Source: Raphanus sativus (Eukaryota > Streptophyta > Magnoliopsida > Brassicales > Brassicaceae). Taken from it: 64,000 nt of DNA. The DNA lies in the NCBI RefSeq assembly GCF_000801105.2, contig NC_079516.1:3410001-3474000 (forward strand), read 5' to 3'. Shown one piece after another: positions 13,198 through 28,489 of this stretch. A model generated the notes under the pieces. It searched no databases, was not told the DNA's origin, and saw nothing but the letters and a program-made list of their open reading frames with translations. The position numbers and the translations under genes are program-made. Numbering within the stretch: the stretch's first letter is position 1; the number at the start of each line of letters is the position of its first letter.

Positions 13198-13906
13198 ATG
13201 GCAGAAGTTCATGATCAACTAGAGATCAAGTTTCGCTTATACGACGGTTCTGATATCGGTCCTAAATCATTTCCCGATGCTACCACTGTTGCTGCATTGA
13301 AGGAGACTGTCATCTCTCAGTGGCCAAGAGGTCGGTCACTTGTTATATTGTGTTTTTGAGATTTTTGTAAAGGCTTGAATGTTTCTTGGATCAATGCTTT
13401 TAGTTTGATTGATATGAGACATCCTATGCCCTCTCAGAGTCTTGAATAGCTAGAAAAGGATCACTGTTTGCTGAGGAATCAAAGATGATTCTATGTTGTC
13501 ACAAATAGAAATGTTGTGCTCAACCAACTCTTTGTTACTGATCAACGCTACTTGTCATTTGTTCTGTCTGTGCTTGATTCGAGCTAGAGAAGGAAAATGG
13601 ACCGAGAACAGTGAAAGAGGTCAAGTTGATAAGCGCAGGGAAAGTTTTGGAGAACAACAAGACGGTTAAAGACTACCGAAGCCCTGTCTCTACTCTCGTA
13701 GACGCTGTTACCACAATGCATGTCATCATCCAACCTCTGCTTACTGAAAAAGGTAAAATAAAACACAGCCTAGCCTCTACTTAGAAAGCTTTTCAAAACT
13801 TTGTTCTCGACTTAACATTTGTCTCTTTAATATATGTTTGGGAACAGAAAAGAAGCCTAAAGATGGTGATCCCAAGATGAACAAATGTGTATGTTCAATC
13901 ATGTAA
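13198..13906 (+). CDS. MUB1: Membrane-anchored ubiquitin-fold protein
   Basis: This is a ubiquitin-like protein tethered to the plasma membrane by a lipid; the family docks a subset of E2 ubiquitin-conjugating enzymes. Exons 13198-13330, 13588-13752 and 13848-13906 encode 118 residues, the usual size. The beta-grasp fold is visible: EIKFRLYDGSDIGPKSFPD, then VKEVKLISAGKVLENNKTV. The C-terminus is CVCSIM, so the last four residues CSIM form a CaaX prenylation box, with an adjacent cysteine that could be acylated. There is no diglycine end, as expected for MUBs. Gene order points to At3g01050, the first gene here in ascending order. Confidence 0.94.
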
Positions 13907-14098
13907 GAGAGAGTGACAGATTTGTTGTTTGGTTTTAGATCAAAAGAGTGAACGTTTTTTTTTTTATTATAAAATCAAATCTCTTTTCTAACTTTGTTGC
14001 AAGTAATGATTCAGAACTCGTTGAATACTCATAGAGACACAAGTAAATTACAAGACCAAATCGTTTCTACATTCTTAAAACACTGTTTTATTATTCCA

Positions 14099-15845
14099 TC
14101 ATCTTCGTTTTCTACCAGAGACGGTCTTTTTAACAGCACCAACAGAGACTAAGAACTGATCAAGAGAAGAGAGAGTTCTCATATCATCCGGAGGAAAATA
14201 GCTAGCCGCTTTACCCATCATCGAAGTGAAGAGAACAGAGAGTGAAGGTGGACGGTTTACATATCTTTCCCCAAGAAGATCATCGAGAAACCCAAACGCA
14301 GCTAGAAACTCTGACCTCCCTGCGTTTACAGGAGCCTCGAAATGAGCTGGTATTATCCTCTTGAACCTCCACTCACTCGCTATCTCATCGATCCAATCCC
14401 TCACCTTCTCAGGGACTTTGCTGAAGACCAGAGTCTTGACAATGGGAGAAACGATCAGCTTCTGTGACATCTGCGCGAAGCTCGCGTTTGGTTCCAAGAG
14501 ATTCGAAGGACCGAGGAACAGGATCTGCAGTACCATTCTCTCCCATCCTGCATAGTTATTAAGTTTAACACACAGAGAGAGCGAGGCCAGGCCACATTGA
14601 GAATCTTTTTGTTTGATGAATTTTGAAATTTCAAGAAAGTTGTTAGCAGCAGAGACCTTTTTGGCGGGTGTTTGGGGTATCAACGACAGGGTCATCGGGT
14701 ACTTGTTTGCCTTTGCTAAGTATCTTCACAGCTAGTCCGTTCTTAGCAGAAGCCAGCAAAGATTCGCTGCTGATACTCGAGGGCGGCTTCCTCGGGACGA
14801 AGATCACAGCATCAGTGACTAATAGAGTTCTTGAACGTTTATGGTAGAACGCTACTTCCACATACGGTCCAATTCCTGTTTATATATAAGCATTATTATT
14901 ATCCCATAAGATATGATTTCAACAAAAAGAAAAAAACAAAGATTGAAGGAACCTACTTACCAACTTCAGGAGAGCTAAGGACTTTCTGCTCGATCTCATC
15001 AGCCCACGGGGTTGATAAGTCTCCGTCTTTAATGGTTTTCGCGCGAAAGATACCGAAAAACTCTAGTGGTAAGTTCAATGGCCAGCTCCATTGTCTTGGC
15101 GCCACCCATACTTGAGCCTTGGGGAACTTTCTAGAGAACGGACCGACGAATATCTTGTGCTCGTAAGCAAAAGTTGGGAGGACAATGTACTCAACGGGAG
15201 CTCCCAACTCCTCGATAAGCTGCCTCCTCAAGAAAAAAGAATTAGAGTTAAAGTAATCGTTTATTTAATCAAAACAAAATATCATTTCAAAAATTATCTG
15301 GAGATAGTAATTAATCAATCAATAGATAAAAAGAGAGGAAACCTGAATACACTCTTTGGTGGGGGCAATGGGAGCATGAACCCATAAACCACCGGATTTG
15401 AGTTTGATGACAGTCATTCTTATGTTGGTGGAGACACTGCTGAAACCTAAAGCTTGTTCTTGTTCAAACATCCATATGCTACCTTTGACCGCCTGCACAA
15501 CAAGTAAAACCTAATTGGATTATCAACCGAGTTCAAATCAAAACTCTAATGGATAAAGCCTAACACAACCTCGGTTCTGATGGTGCGACGGTTAAGGAAA
15601 GGACCAAGAGGAAATGGGAATCCAGTGAAGTTTATATAAAACCGTTTGCTTCGATCGCCATCTTCTGTAACGGCTGTCTTGCTGCTCGTCGTCGAAGCGG
15701 CTGAAACCATAACCGGACCTTTCATTTTACGGTTTAGGGACATGGATCGACCCAACTTCTTTAAGGACACACCGAGAAAGCTAGAGTTTTGATCCAACGG
15801 AATTTTGGGTTTCGGCAGATGAACGGCCATGGCCGCTGCAGCCAT
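14099..15845 (-). CDS. Plastid DUF4336 family protein
   Basis: This is a DUF4336 protein, related at fold level to metallo-beta-lactamase hydrolases, of unknown function. Exons 15570-15845, 15343-15492, 14961-15219, 14657-14875 and 14099-14547 encode about 450 residues in one frame. The N-terminus (MAAAAMAVHLPKPKIPLDQ, then a Ser/Arg-rich stretch) has transit-peptide character. Recognisable stretches include IRMTVIKLKSGGLWVHAPIA, PKAQVWVAPRQWSWPLNLP, GWERMVLQILFLGPSNLLEP and RIIPAHFEAPVNAG; the last holds a histidine in a metallo-hydrolase-like position. Gene order fits At3g01060. Family assignment is good; no biochemical role should be read from it. Confidence 0.85.
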
Positions 15846-16055
15846 TTTTTGTCTTGTTTCCTTCTTCTTCTTCTTCTTCTTCTTCTTTCTCAGTTCGACG
15901 ATGCGTTGTTTTTGATTGTTCCAGCAGCTAATGGAACAAGAAGCTGTAATGAGAACACGTGGATGGATGTTTCTTTTCTTCCTACGTGGATTTTACAACA
16001 GATATCGTGTGTGGACATAGATCAATGTACTGACGTCAAAAAGAAAAAAAGATAA

Positions 16056-17551
16056 AAGGAAATTTTAAAAATATATTCGAGGTCGCGAATTACAATCCAT
16101 TGGAGATGGTTACGACTTATTACGACGTGCTATCAGTTGCGTGCGCAAGCTATCGCGGGCACATATGCTGCTTGCTTGCCATCTCTCGTTATTTACATAC
16201 AACTAATATAATAGTACTCGCATATAGTCTTAGATATTGTTATTTTTTTTGAAAATTTGATGTAATCACTGTTACAGTAATTTTTAAAAAAATCAAAAGA
16301 TATATATATACTCATTTCGTATGTTAATCAAAAGATATATATACATCAGCCTACCATTTTGTTTAACCAGAGAAAAGATAATAATAACAGGGAAAATTTG
16401 GAAAAATACACTCCCATAAGAAAATAATTTGAAAATTATACCTTTATTTAAGATTTTAGAAAAATACACTTAGATATATATAAATTTACATAATTGCCCA
16501 TTCCTAGTATTTCTCTAATTCAGATATATTGTTTAAAATTGATTTTTCTAAAAATAAAATCATTACACAATCTACAAAATATACTTTAAATATTTTACTG
16601 TTTTTTTTACTTCAATATTTTACTGTTTAAAAAAAAAAAAAAACAAGATGGCGTCTTCTACTCTCGTCTCCTTCCTTCTAGTTCTTCTCCATCTTTGAAT
16701 TTTTTTTTCTCCTTTCACAGATTCTTCTTCTTATCTCTCTAGAGGTTTGTTGCTTCATGAATCAAATACCAGTTTGTAAACCTAATTTGTTTTTATGAAA
16801 ACTAGTTTGTAAACCTAATTCAGATAGATAACAATTCCAAAGAAGATGAAAATTTGTAAACCTAATTTGTATTTTTAACAACATAACTCGCTCTTTCTTG
16901 TTTATATAGATTAAAAAATAAAATAAAGGAAAATATATATAAACTTCATGATAAAGTCAAAACAAATCATAATTCACATATTGTAAAATTAAAATGATAA
17001 AATAACATATTTATTTCAACACATATTTATCTTAAACAAAATAATTTTAATGATATTTTTTTATTAATTACGGATTTCTATATTAATTTCGAATTAATAT
17101 ATTAATTACTGAAATATCTTGGATAAACAAGTCATTTCATAATTAAAGAAGTGTATTTTTCAAAAAATAAAATAGAAAATGCAGTTTTCAAATTTCAAAT
17201 CCTAAATAGGGTATTTTGCAAATTATACCATAATAATAATGCCAGCAATTAGAAATTAATTATTCCATTAATTGTATAACGCGTAATAATTAACGTGTAC
17301 TTCATCGTCAAACTCGAGGTTTATTAAAGTAGTAATAAGATTCCAAGGTTTAGTTGAAGAAATTACGGATCTGGAGGAGATCTTTTCCCCTTAAAACGAG
17401 AAATTTTGTGTCTGATTTGACTTGGAAACAGCTCCCCACTCATATTCATTCTTTCATTCATAAAACTCTGCTGTTTCTTGAGAGGTAAGAAGAGAGTCGT
17501 AGAGAACTGACCCCCCCCCCCCCCCCCTTTTTTTTTCTCCTAGAGTGATCG
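16056..17551. other. Intergenic with a possible degenerate MULE-like segment
   Basis: This is AT-rich spacer. Between about 16391 and 17232 the two ends read gggaaaatttggaaaaatac and, in reverse complement, ggtataatttgcaaaatac. They are flanked by ataataata on both sides, but that flank is simple sequence, so the transposon call is weak. No gene was found. Confidence 0.4.
17511..17536 (+). repeat. Poly(C)17-poly(T)9 tract in the ENODL leader
   Basis: Seventeen Cs followed by Ts end about 15 bases before the ENODL start codon at 17552. The complementary strand is a G17 run able to form a G-quadruplex. Length is likely variable and prone to sequencing error. Confidence 0.9.
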
Positions 17552-18397
17552 ATGGTGAGACTTGCGTTAATAGCTGCGGCAGTGGTTCTGGCTTTTCTTG
17601 CGGCAGCTCCGGTGACTGAGGTGGACGCTAAGAGATGGATAGTGGGTGATAACAAGTTCTGGAATCCTAATATCAACTATACCATTTGGGCTCAGGACAA
17701 ACATTTCTACCGCGACGACTGGCTCTGTACTATTCTCTCTCACTCTCACTCTCTTATCAACATTTATTCTTGTCACACTCTAGATTATATGATTTAGATC
17801 TGATGTGATTGTGTGAAATAGGTCGCTTACACTCTTTTAATACGTTACATAATCTTAAAAACTTCGTAAGATCTTGTCCAACACAATCAATCTTATCTTG
17901 TCCGAAAAGGACCACTAGATTCTTTTCTGGTCGTTTTCTTACCGTAAAAGGATAGTGAGCTAAGACTAATGTTTATCCTTTCATGTATCTTGTTGACTTA
18001 TATAGTTTTTATCCATGTGTCTCTATTTGGGTTTCTTTCAGATTTTGTGTACGAGAGAAACCAATACAACGTTATAGAAGTGAACCAGACCAACTACATA
18101 AGTTGCAATGCCGATAACCCGATCGCTAATTGGAGCCGTGGGTCTGGAAGGGACGTTGTTCATCTCAATGTGACCAGACATTACTATCTCATTAGCGGTA
18201 GCGGTGGTGGATGTTACGGTGGTATGAAGCTCGATGTTTTAGTTGAGAAACCGCCTCCCCCACCAACCGCAGCACCTATCAAGAACAGTGCAAGAGGAGC
18301 CTTCTCCGATTTTGGTTCTGCACATCGGTTTGTCATTCCAGTAGCTGTTTTTACAGTGATCGGGACAATGTGGGACGCGGTACTGCGGTTTTGTTAA
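17552..18397 (+). CDS. ENODL16: Early nodulin-like (phytocyanin) cell-surface protein
   Basis: This is a phytocyanin-fold secreted protein, probably attached to the plasma-membrane outer face. Exons 17552-17726 and 18042-18397 give 176 residues. A signal peptide (about residues 1-26, ending VDA) precedes the plastocyanin-like domain (KRWIVGDNKFWNPN, IWAQDKHFYRDDWLYF, YISCNADNPIANWS, SGGGCYGGMKL). The two disulfide cysteines are kept, but the residue beside the second one that is His in copper-binding uclacyanins is not, so it is an early-nodulin-like type that should not bind type 1 copper. A short Pro-rich linker and a hydrophobic tail suggest a GPI anchor. Gene order matches At3g01070 (ENODL16 from memory). 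Confidence 0.88.
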
Positions 18398-19356
18398 CGA
18401 GTCTTAACTTCTGTTTATGAGAAAAAAACAATTGTTTAGATTCTTAGCAAAGTGAAACTCCTTCCTCCATAGCTCTTAGTGTTCGTTACTCTTTATTATG
18501 TTGGTTTCTTGGATCTTCAGTCATTCGTTGTGTCAGTGTGTGTCTGTGCCTTGGGAGACTGTTCATGCTTTGATTTTGTCGGTGGGAAATCAATTGTTGA
18601 AACCTGAAAGATAAGTCTAATTTGCTTTTATATGATAACTAGGGCTGGTCCGTCGTGGAAAGTTATAATAAAAATTGCTTTATATTAATTTATGAAATAT
18701 TTAAAAACTATTATAGATTAAAAATATTATAAATAAATTAATAATGAAAAAATTATGAGATTGTTATAATAAATATTTTTGTTTTGAGTTATAATGACAG
18801 TGACTTTTACTATTCTTTGATAAATAACATTATATTTTTAATATTTATTTTAGTTTTAGTGTTTAATTTTATAATATTCTTCACTAAGCTAATTTATTAA
18901 AATATTTTTTGACAAATATGACTCAAAATTTCAAGTCATCCCTAAAGTAATTCATATTTTTTTAGTATCGTCTTTGTGCTTTACAAATGATGTAATTGTA
19001 TATCTTCTTTGTGTGTGTTTTGTATACTTCTGATAAGCAAAGTATATTTGAGAATATTAGAGTGTGATGGATTATCTAATCTATAGTGAAGTAAAAATTT
19101 GAATTAACCCTGTTTTCTAAATAATTACAATTGAATGCCATTGATTTAAACATAATAGTTTTAGTAATAATTAAAAGCCCTTTCGTCAATTAACCAGCCC
19201 ATTACGATTGACTTTCCCATTATTAACATGATTTATCTCATAACAAACAAAAATAACTCGGTTTACTATTTACTAGCCGGCAAAATTTCCAATATTTGCA
19301 TAAATTGGTTTACAACTATTAATAAGCCAAGATTCTAAAATCAAGTACATATAAAA
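18398..19356. other. Intergenic, AT-rich
   Basis: This is the 3' flank of the ENODL gene up to the Helitron. No gene, tRNA or transposon terminus was supported. Confidence 0.55.
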
Positions 19357-21136
19357 TCTATCCTATTAAAAGTGAAGTACAAATGGAAAATACCCTTACT
19401 TCATCTAATTATTTACGAGGTTTGCCACTGCTATTAATTCTATAACTTTTCTAATTATATTGTAAAATTTTCAAGCCACATTAGAAACCCAAAAGTTACA
19501 AGCCCATTAAAATTTCATTAATAATTTCAATTATCTACCACAAACCATAATATGAGTTTAATATTCTGTCGGACCACAATCACGATCCCTACATAAATTT
19601 GATTATATATATTATTAAATTAATTAGATTTAATCAAATGGCAATATCTAATTGAGTTATCATTAGAACTATTGCAACCCTTGAATTTTAGTTGACGAGA
19701 ACATCACTAAACCCAAATGTCGACCAATGCAAGTATAACACTGATATAAATATCTGCATAAATTAGGTTATATACTTATATATATTAGTAAACCAATAAT
19801 GTTGAATCAATTGTCAGCATCTAATTGATTCAATGATAAACGTCCATCTTTTCTTTCTGCTTAAAGTAGTTAGATACCTAATTGGTTTTTATGTTAATTA
19901 TACATTTTATAAACTTATACACCAACAAATCAAAGTCCATTTAGTGGATTAAAATTTTCTTATTTAGATATACCTATCACAAAACTATTATTTAAATATG
20001 TCATTATAATTTATTTTTACTAAAATATTTTCCAATAACCATTATTAAAAAATGTTTTCAATATATATAAGAAAAATACAACAAAAAGATTAATTTCATA
20101 TACCAACTTAAATTATGGTTTTTATATTTCATATTAAACTTTAAGAATATAATATATGTGATTATTTATAAGATGGTTCATATAAAATACTATTAATTAT
20201 ATGATTATTTATATGATGAACCAATAAAATTATTTATATGATTACATATATATGATACATAATAGTGATTAGGGCTGAGCGTTTATGTATCCATTCCGGT
20301 TCGTTTCAGATCTATTTGGGTTTCGGGTTTCCGGGGTCAAAGATTTTAGCCCCATTCATATATTTCTAAATTTCATTTCGAATTATGACTAGGGCTGGGC
20401 GTTCAGGTATCCATTCGGGTTCGTTTCGGATCTGTTTGGGTTTTGGGTTTCGGGTTTCCGGAGTCAAAGATTTCAGCCCCTTTCAGATATTTCTAAATTT
20501 CAATTTGAATTATATTCGGATCTTTGCGGGTTCAGTTCAGGTTCGGATAACCCATTTAAATTATTTTTTAAATTCATTATATATTTTGAATTTCTTAAAA
20601 TCTATAAATAAAATAATATATTGTATATAAATATGAATAATATATGTCATAATATCTAAACTTAACATATAAACTGGTTTGATTTAAATTTTGGATCAAA
20701 AATCAATAATTATTTTAAATATTTTGGTGTTTTGAGTGTACTTCCACTATGTTAGATATTTATATTTGACTATTTTATATATTTTCAAGTATTTAAACCA
20801 ACCTAAAGTATCATATATATTATGTATGTTTTTATATACAATAAAACTAAAAATAATTAATATGTATATAAGTATATAATTTTTTTTGGATACATTTTGA
20901 TATTCAAAATACTTTGGTTCGAAATGGTTATGGTTTCGGTTGTCTAAATATCAAAATTTTGAATAATTTAGATATTTAATCAATTTTGGTTCGGGTTTGG
21001 TATTATTCTTTCGGATCGTGGCCGGTTTGGTTCTTCAGATTTGAATTTTTTATCCAATTTTGATATTGACATGAAAAATAAATAGAAATATATTTTTGAA
21101 ATATACACCCGCACGGGCGTGCGGGTCAAAATCTAG
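19357..21136 (+). mobile_element. Non-autonomous Helitron, plus orientation, intact termini
   Basis: It begins TCTATCCTATTAAAAG and ends CTAG, inserted exactly between a host A (19356) and a host T (21137). A perfect hairpin (CCCGCAC, loop gggc, GTGCGGG) at 21108-21125 lies seven bases before the terminal CTAG, the classic Helitron 3' structure. Length is 1,780 bp and no Rep/helicase frame is present. The interior is homologous to the opposite-oriented element at 3497-5370. Confidence 0.85.
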
Positions 21137-21423
21137 TGTATGTTAAGATTAGTTACATTTGAGTTCGATTTTTGTGTCTATATTAATAGATTACGACGTA
21201 TAAGATATTATATTGAGTGAGTGAGGTTTACGTGTTGCTCTCCTTGTATGTTTTTTGGCTAAAATTGGTTGGTTAATTGTGATTTACTATATTTTAAATT
21301 CTTAAGAATAAGTTCGTGCCTTTCATAATTATCATTTGTATGAATGAATAGGGGTCAACATGATTGCATTTCGTTATGGTATATGTTAGGTTAGAAATAA
21401 TATTTCATGAGTGAAAACCGAGT

Positions 21424-21651
21424 GTTTTTTTTTTTTGATAATCCAGAGGTTCTCCGCTTCGTGGGTCATTTCCCTGGATCCGGTCAAGCAGCAGTCCACT
21501 TCACCCGGAAGGATTATATCTGAGATAGAGCCCAGTACCGCTTTGGTGTCCAGAAGAAGTAGGGTAGTTTCCGTATGGGGAGAATCGAACCCGGATGGTG
21601 GTTGCCACCACAGACTCGTCCTGCCACTTAGAATACCTCGTCCGGACAATA
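21424..21651 (-). mobile_element. tRNA-derived SINE with target-site duplication
   Basis: On the minus strand it starts ATTGTCCGGACGAGG. It carries a B-box-like GGGTTCGATTC with a poorer A-box-like region before it, and ends in a poly(A) run (T13 on the plus strand at about 21424). A perfect 10-bp duplication, aaaaccgagt, flanks it at 21414-21423 and 21652-21661. The body is about 228 bp. These are the hallmarks of a SINE inserted by LINE machinery. Confidence 0.82.
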
Positions 21652-21661
21652 AAAACCGAGT

Positions 21662-22248
21662 ATTTCGACATTGATTTATCAGGATCGGCTTGGCCGCCGA
21701 TACTGACTGCTATTTCTTATTGACTTGTAAGTTTGTAACTTGTGTGATGTAATTTGAGTGCATGCTTGATTAAGGAAAATAAAATTAAAACCTCTAACAA
21801 GTTTTTGTTTCTTTTCTCTTAAATTATGTATTTTTCTTTGTATATAACATATATATATTTTTTCCCTTACAAAATTTAGTAAATTTTTCGTTTATATGTT
21901 TTTAAATGCATAGATAGATATATAAGTCTATATATTGTAAAATTATAAAGATAGTAAACATAATTAAGAAGATATATTTTTTTCTCATCTCTTTCTCTTC
22001 CAATGTTCAAAGAGGATTGTCTAATTTTCCGTAATTATCTCTGTCTATTTTACACCCAAACCTGTTTTCCTTTTTTTTTTAGCAAAACCTAATTTCCTTT
22101 CAGTTTTGTTTCTTTTTTCCTCACTTTTTTCTCATTTCTTTATGGTCTAATGCGGGGATTGTCCTCCCTGCGTTGGACCCGTTGCCCGACTCGGGTCCAT
22201 ACTCACGCCACCCGGAAACTCTCCTTTGATAATTAAGCTTTCATTGTT
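21662..22248. other. Upstream region of the CDK-like kinase
   Basis: AT-rich in its first part, then a pyrimidine-rich leader. No motif was recognised with confidence. Confidence 0.5.
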
Positions 22249-24727
22249 ATGGGTTGCTTCAACTCCAAGCATTCTTCTCCCGCTGGTCCTCCACGCCATC
22301 TCCGCCGCCGTCTAGACACTGCCGTCCACCGGAGTCATCCCCAAAACAACCACAAACCTCATGTTCTTCCCAGTCCGCCACCTCACCGCCGTGTCGTTAA
22401 CTCATCTCCAAAAAAACATCGCAATAAAGACGATGATGCTGCAAGATCGAGGACAACCGGAGTTAGCCTGAGATCGGGATTGACGCATGGCAATGTAGAG
22501 GCTGAGCAGGTGGCGGCTGGTTGGCCTTCATGGCTCAGCTCCGCTGCACCGGAGGCCGTTCATGGATGGAGCCCATTACGTGCGGAGGACTTCGAAAAAA
22601 GAGAGAAGGTAAAAAAATAACCCTAAATCTATAAACAGCCTTGTAACACAAGAAACAGACCTATCCATGATGTCAACAGCTAATTTGCACCTAATTTTTT
22701 TAAAATAAAATCTTAGATTGGGCAAGGGACGTATAGCAACGTGTTCCGGGCTTGTGAGGTATCGACGGGACGAGTTATGGCTCTAAAGAAAATAAGGGTT
22801 CAGAATTTTGAAACTGAAAACATAAGATTCATAGCGAGAGAAATCATGATTTTGAGAAGATTAGATCATCCAAACATCATGAAACTCGAAGGGATCATCG
22901 CCTCACGGAATTCAAATAGCATGTACTTTGTCTTCGATTACATGGAACACGATCTCGACGGCTTATGTTCATCTCCTGACATCAAATTCACCGAGGCACA
23001 GGTAAGAATTATATGTACACACAAGTAAAAAACATATCGTCTGGTGCAAGTAACTCCGTTTTTTTATCTTTTCAGATAAAATGCTACATGCATCAGCTTC
23101 TGTTGGGAGTAGAACATTGTCATTTACGAGGGATAATGCACAGAGACATTAAAGCTGCAAACATTCTGGTGAATAACAAAGGAGTTTTGAAGCTAGCTGA
23201 TTTTGGACTAGCCAACATTGTAACGCCAAGAAACAAGAACCAGCTAACAAGTCGGGTTGTGACGCTATGGTACCGTGCACCAGAACTTCTAATGGGTTCC
23301 ACGAGTTATAGCGTGTCAATCGATCTTTGGAGCGTTGGATGTGTTTTCGCTGAGATTCTTACCGGAAGACCACTTCTTAAAGGTAGAACAGAGGTGAGAA
23401 GGAGACCCAAGCATATGAGGTTATGAGATAAGAGATAATATTTATGAGTTTTATGTGTGTTGTTTTATGTAGATTGAACAACTTCACAAGATCTATAAAC
23501 TCTGTGGACCCCCAGATGAAGAATTTTGGGAAAAGAACAATAAGCTTCATGCTCAAACTAAGATGTTTAGACCACAACATCAATATGAAGGTTGCTTGAG
23601 AGAAAGTTTTGAGGAGTTTCCAAAAACAGCAGTTAATCTTCTGGAGAAACTATTATCTACTAATCCTGAGAAACGAGGAACTGCCTCTTCTGCTATCATG
23701 TCAGAGGTATTTACAAAAAAAAAAACTAAACAGACATGAATATAATTTAAACGGACACTATCTAAGTCTTATGTGTGGGTTTTGCTGTTATTTCAGTACT
23801 TTAACACAAAGCCTTACGCTTGTGATCCATCGACGTTGCCTAAGTACCCTCCTAACAAAGAAATGGATGCTAAGTACCGTGAAGAACTTCAACGAAGGTT
23901 TCAATCATTTGATTTTCACAAGATTTGTATATATGTGTGTCGAGAGATTACAATATTTGTTTTTTTTCTTTGCAGGAGAAGAGTTGGTATAAGGAAAATA
24001 GATAACTTGGCACCTAAGAAATCAGGGAAATCACGTAGAACAATCAAAGAGCCTACTAATCTTAACAAGTTGCCAACGCAACAGGTATGTATCGAAGCTG
24101 GAATTAGACCGGAGTAAACCGATGCATCTAATTCGTAATTTGGTTAAATGTTTTCGCAGGAAGGGAAGAAGGAAGCCGAGACAGAGATCACTGTCCAGAC
24201 CCCATCGGGAACATCTCAAGCGACGACTCGAAGCGAGTTTCCGTACACCGGTTTATCTCAAACCACGGCTCCGGCAAGCGGGTTTGCATGGGCTGGGGCT
24301 AAGAAGAGGAAAGAAAACGACGCAGCTTCAACGCTGACTTATAATCAGCCTGCAGGATCTGCGAGTCATGTCAGTGGTATGAGCATGGCGTTTGCTAAGA
24401 ACACTTTTGGGCTAACAATAAACGAAGACAAGCCGAGCTTTCTTAGGCCGCACGTTTCTCTAGACTCCTCTGACGTGTTGTTGTTCCCTGGCGTGCATCA
24501 CAAGAAGTCGGAAAAATATACGGTAAGTCATTTGAATTTGGTATGATGATTTTTCATGACTTGGCGCCTTAATGTTATAATATGGCATAATCTTTTAGGA
24601 ATTGACGAATGCTACTGGGGCGAATCTGAAGATTTTTCAAAGTAATGGGATGAACGAGATACTACGAAGGACTGAAAGTGATGCCATTGTCGATGTTCGA
24701 AGACCGCCAAGAATAGAAAGAGGTTAA
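22249..24727 (+). CDS. N-myristoylated CDK-like Ser/Thr protein kinase
   Basis: This is a member of the plant CDK-like kinases that carry an N-terminal lipid anchor. Eight exons join in frame: 22249-22608, 22717-23001, 23076-23393, 23473-23706, 23797-23897, 23976-24084, 24160-24522 and 24599-24727, giving 632 residues. MGCFNSKHS is a myristoylation/palmitoylation start. The kinase domain shows IGQGTYSNVF, the catalytic lysine in VMALKKI, HRDIKAANIL, DFGLAN, the TLWYRAPELLMG activation segment and DLWSVGCVFAEIL. ENIRFIAREI stands where CDKs have the PSTAIRE helix, so the cyclin interface differs. A Ser/Thr-rich C-terminal tail of about 190 residues follows. Gene order fits At3g01085. No missing catalytic residue was seen; substrate and cyclin partner are unknown. 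Confidence 0.9.
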
Positions 24728-25357
24728 AAATGACAGAAAAAAATAATCAATAGCAAATGTCGTATGTGTATCTTCACTTGGCATCATTTGTAGATCAACA
24801 TTAAAAAAATTTGTCACAAACAAACCAAGGCGGGTGTCTGAAAAGTTGATTTGCATATACATGCACGTTTGCTTATTAATAGCAAATGTCGTATGTGTTC
24901 ACTTGGCATCGTTTGTATACAAGCAATTCCATCGACAGTACTTACTTCTCTCATTCTTTGTCGTTATCTCCCCTTCAGACATTTCCTTTCCTTGTGAGTT
25001 TCACACTGCCATCGAGCCTTATTTTCTTTCAGTGCCGAGAATGAAACAAGCGAATGTCACTATTTTCTTGAGACCGCCAAAAAGAGAGATTGGGCACAGA
25101 ATTATGTACATAATAAATTAAAATATAAGTCGAGAAACTTAAAACTACAAGTTATGTACAAAACTGCTGCTGGTATTTCTTTTACTAGACTTGTCCGGTC
25201 TTACATTTTAAATCAAACGAGGTATTTTAGATGAGTCCAAAAAACAAACAAACAAAAGATTGAAAGAAGTTAATGTCTTTGAGTGAACATTTCTTAGAAG
25301 GAGAAACAAAGGGAAGTGTGAATTATTCTTTGGAGCGGTCTACCGGTTTTGATTTAT

Positions 25358-27857
<2,500 letters not shown>

Positions 27858-27873
27858 TTTCTTCTACACAAAG

Positions 27874-28419
27874 CTGCACACACAAAAAGAGAGCTAAAAT
27901 ATTAAAAAATCTAAATACACAAAGACTTTGAAACAAGTAGGCTGCAAAGTAGGAAACTTTTTATTATTATTATTTATTATTGAGTTAAAAACCAAAATAA
28001 GCCAATTTCTATTCAATCCAAATAAATTCCCCGATTCTTTGCTATGACCGAACAAGTGAGAGCATGAAGATATATATATATATATAGTAGTAACACTAAC
28101 GGAGCTTAAAAAATAGCAATTTCAAAAACTACATCCCCCAATTCGAAATAAGAACCCTAACAATCCAATCACCAGATCTCTAAGTAATCTCGTACTTGAT
28201 ACAGAAACACTACGATTCCAAAAGCGATCAAACACACTCGGATTTGCAATTTTAACTTCTAAAAAAAAAAGAGAGAGACGATTAGTTTCCGAAAATAGAA
28301 GATTCGAACTTGCCGTAAATAAGAGAAGCCAAAATGCAGAGCAAGGAAACAAACAAACAAAAAAGAAGTAGAAATTAGATTGCGAAACTGAAAGAAGATG
28401 AAGAGATGAGCTCAATTAC
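27874..28419 (-). other. Leader intron of KIN10
   Basis: On the minus strand a donor (aatctg/gtaattg) at 28419 and an acceptor (gtgtgcag) at 27874 frame a T-rich intron just upstream of the start codon. Inferred from splice consensus and the known split leader of KIN10 genes. A short (GCTT)n run lies farther upstream at about 28463-28485. Confidence 0.6.
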
Positions 28420-28489
28420 CAGATTCTGAGAGATTCTCTCGCTCCGCTCTTCTCCAGCCTTGCTTGCTTGCTTGCTTGCTTGTATACAC

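Noticed and set aside
18640..18665. Helitron 3' end on the minus strand (…cagccctagt)
   Set aside because: CTAG is present, but no hairpin precedes it and no matching 5' terminus was found.
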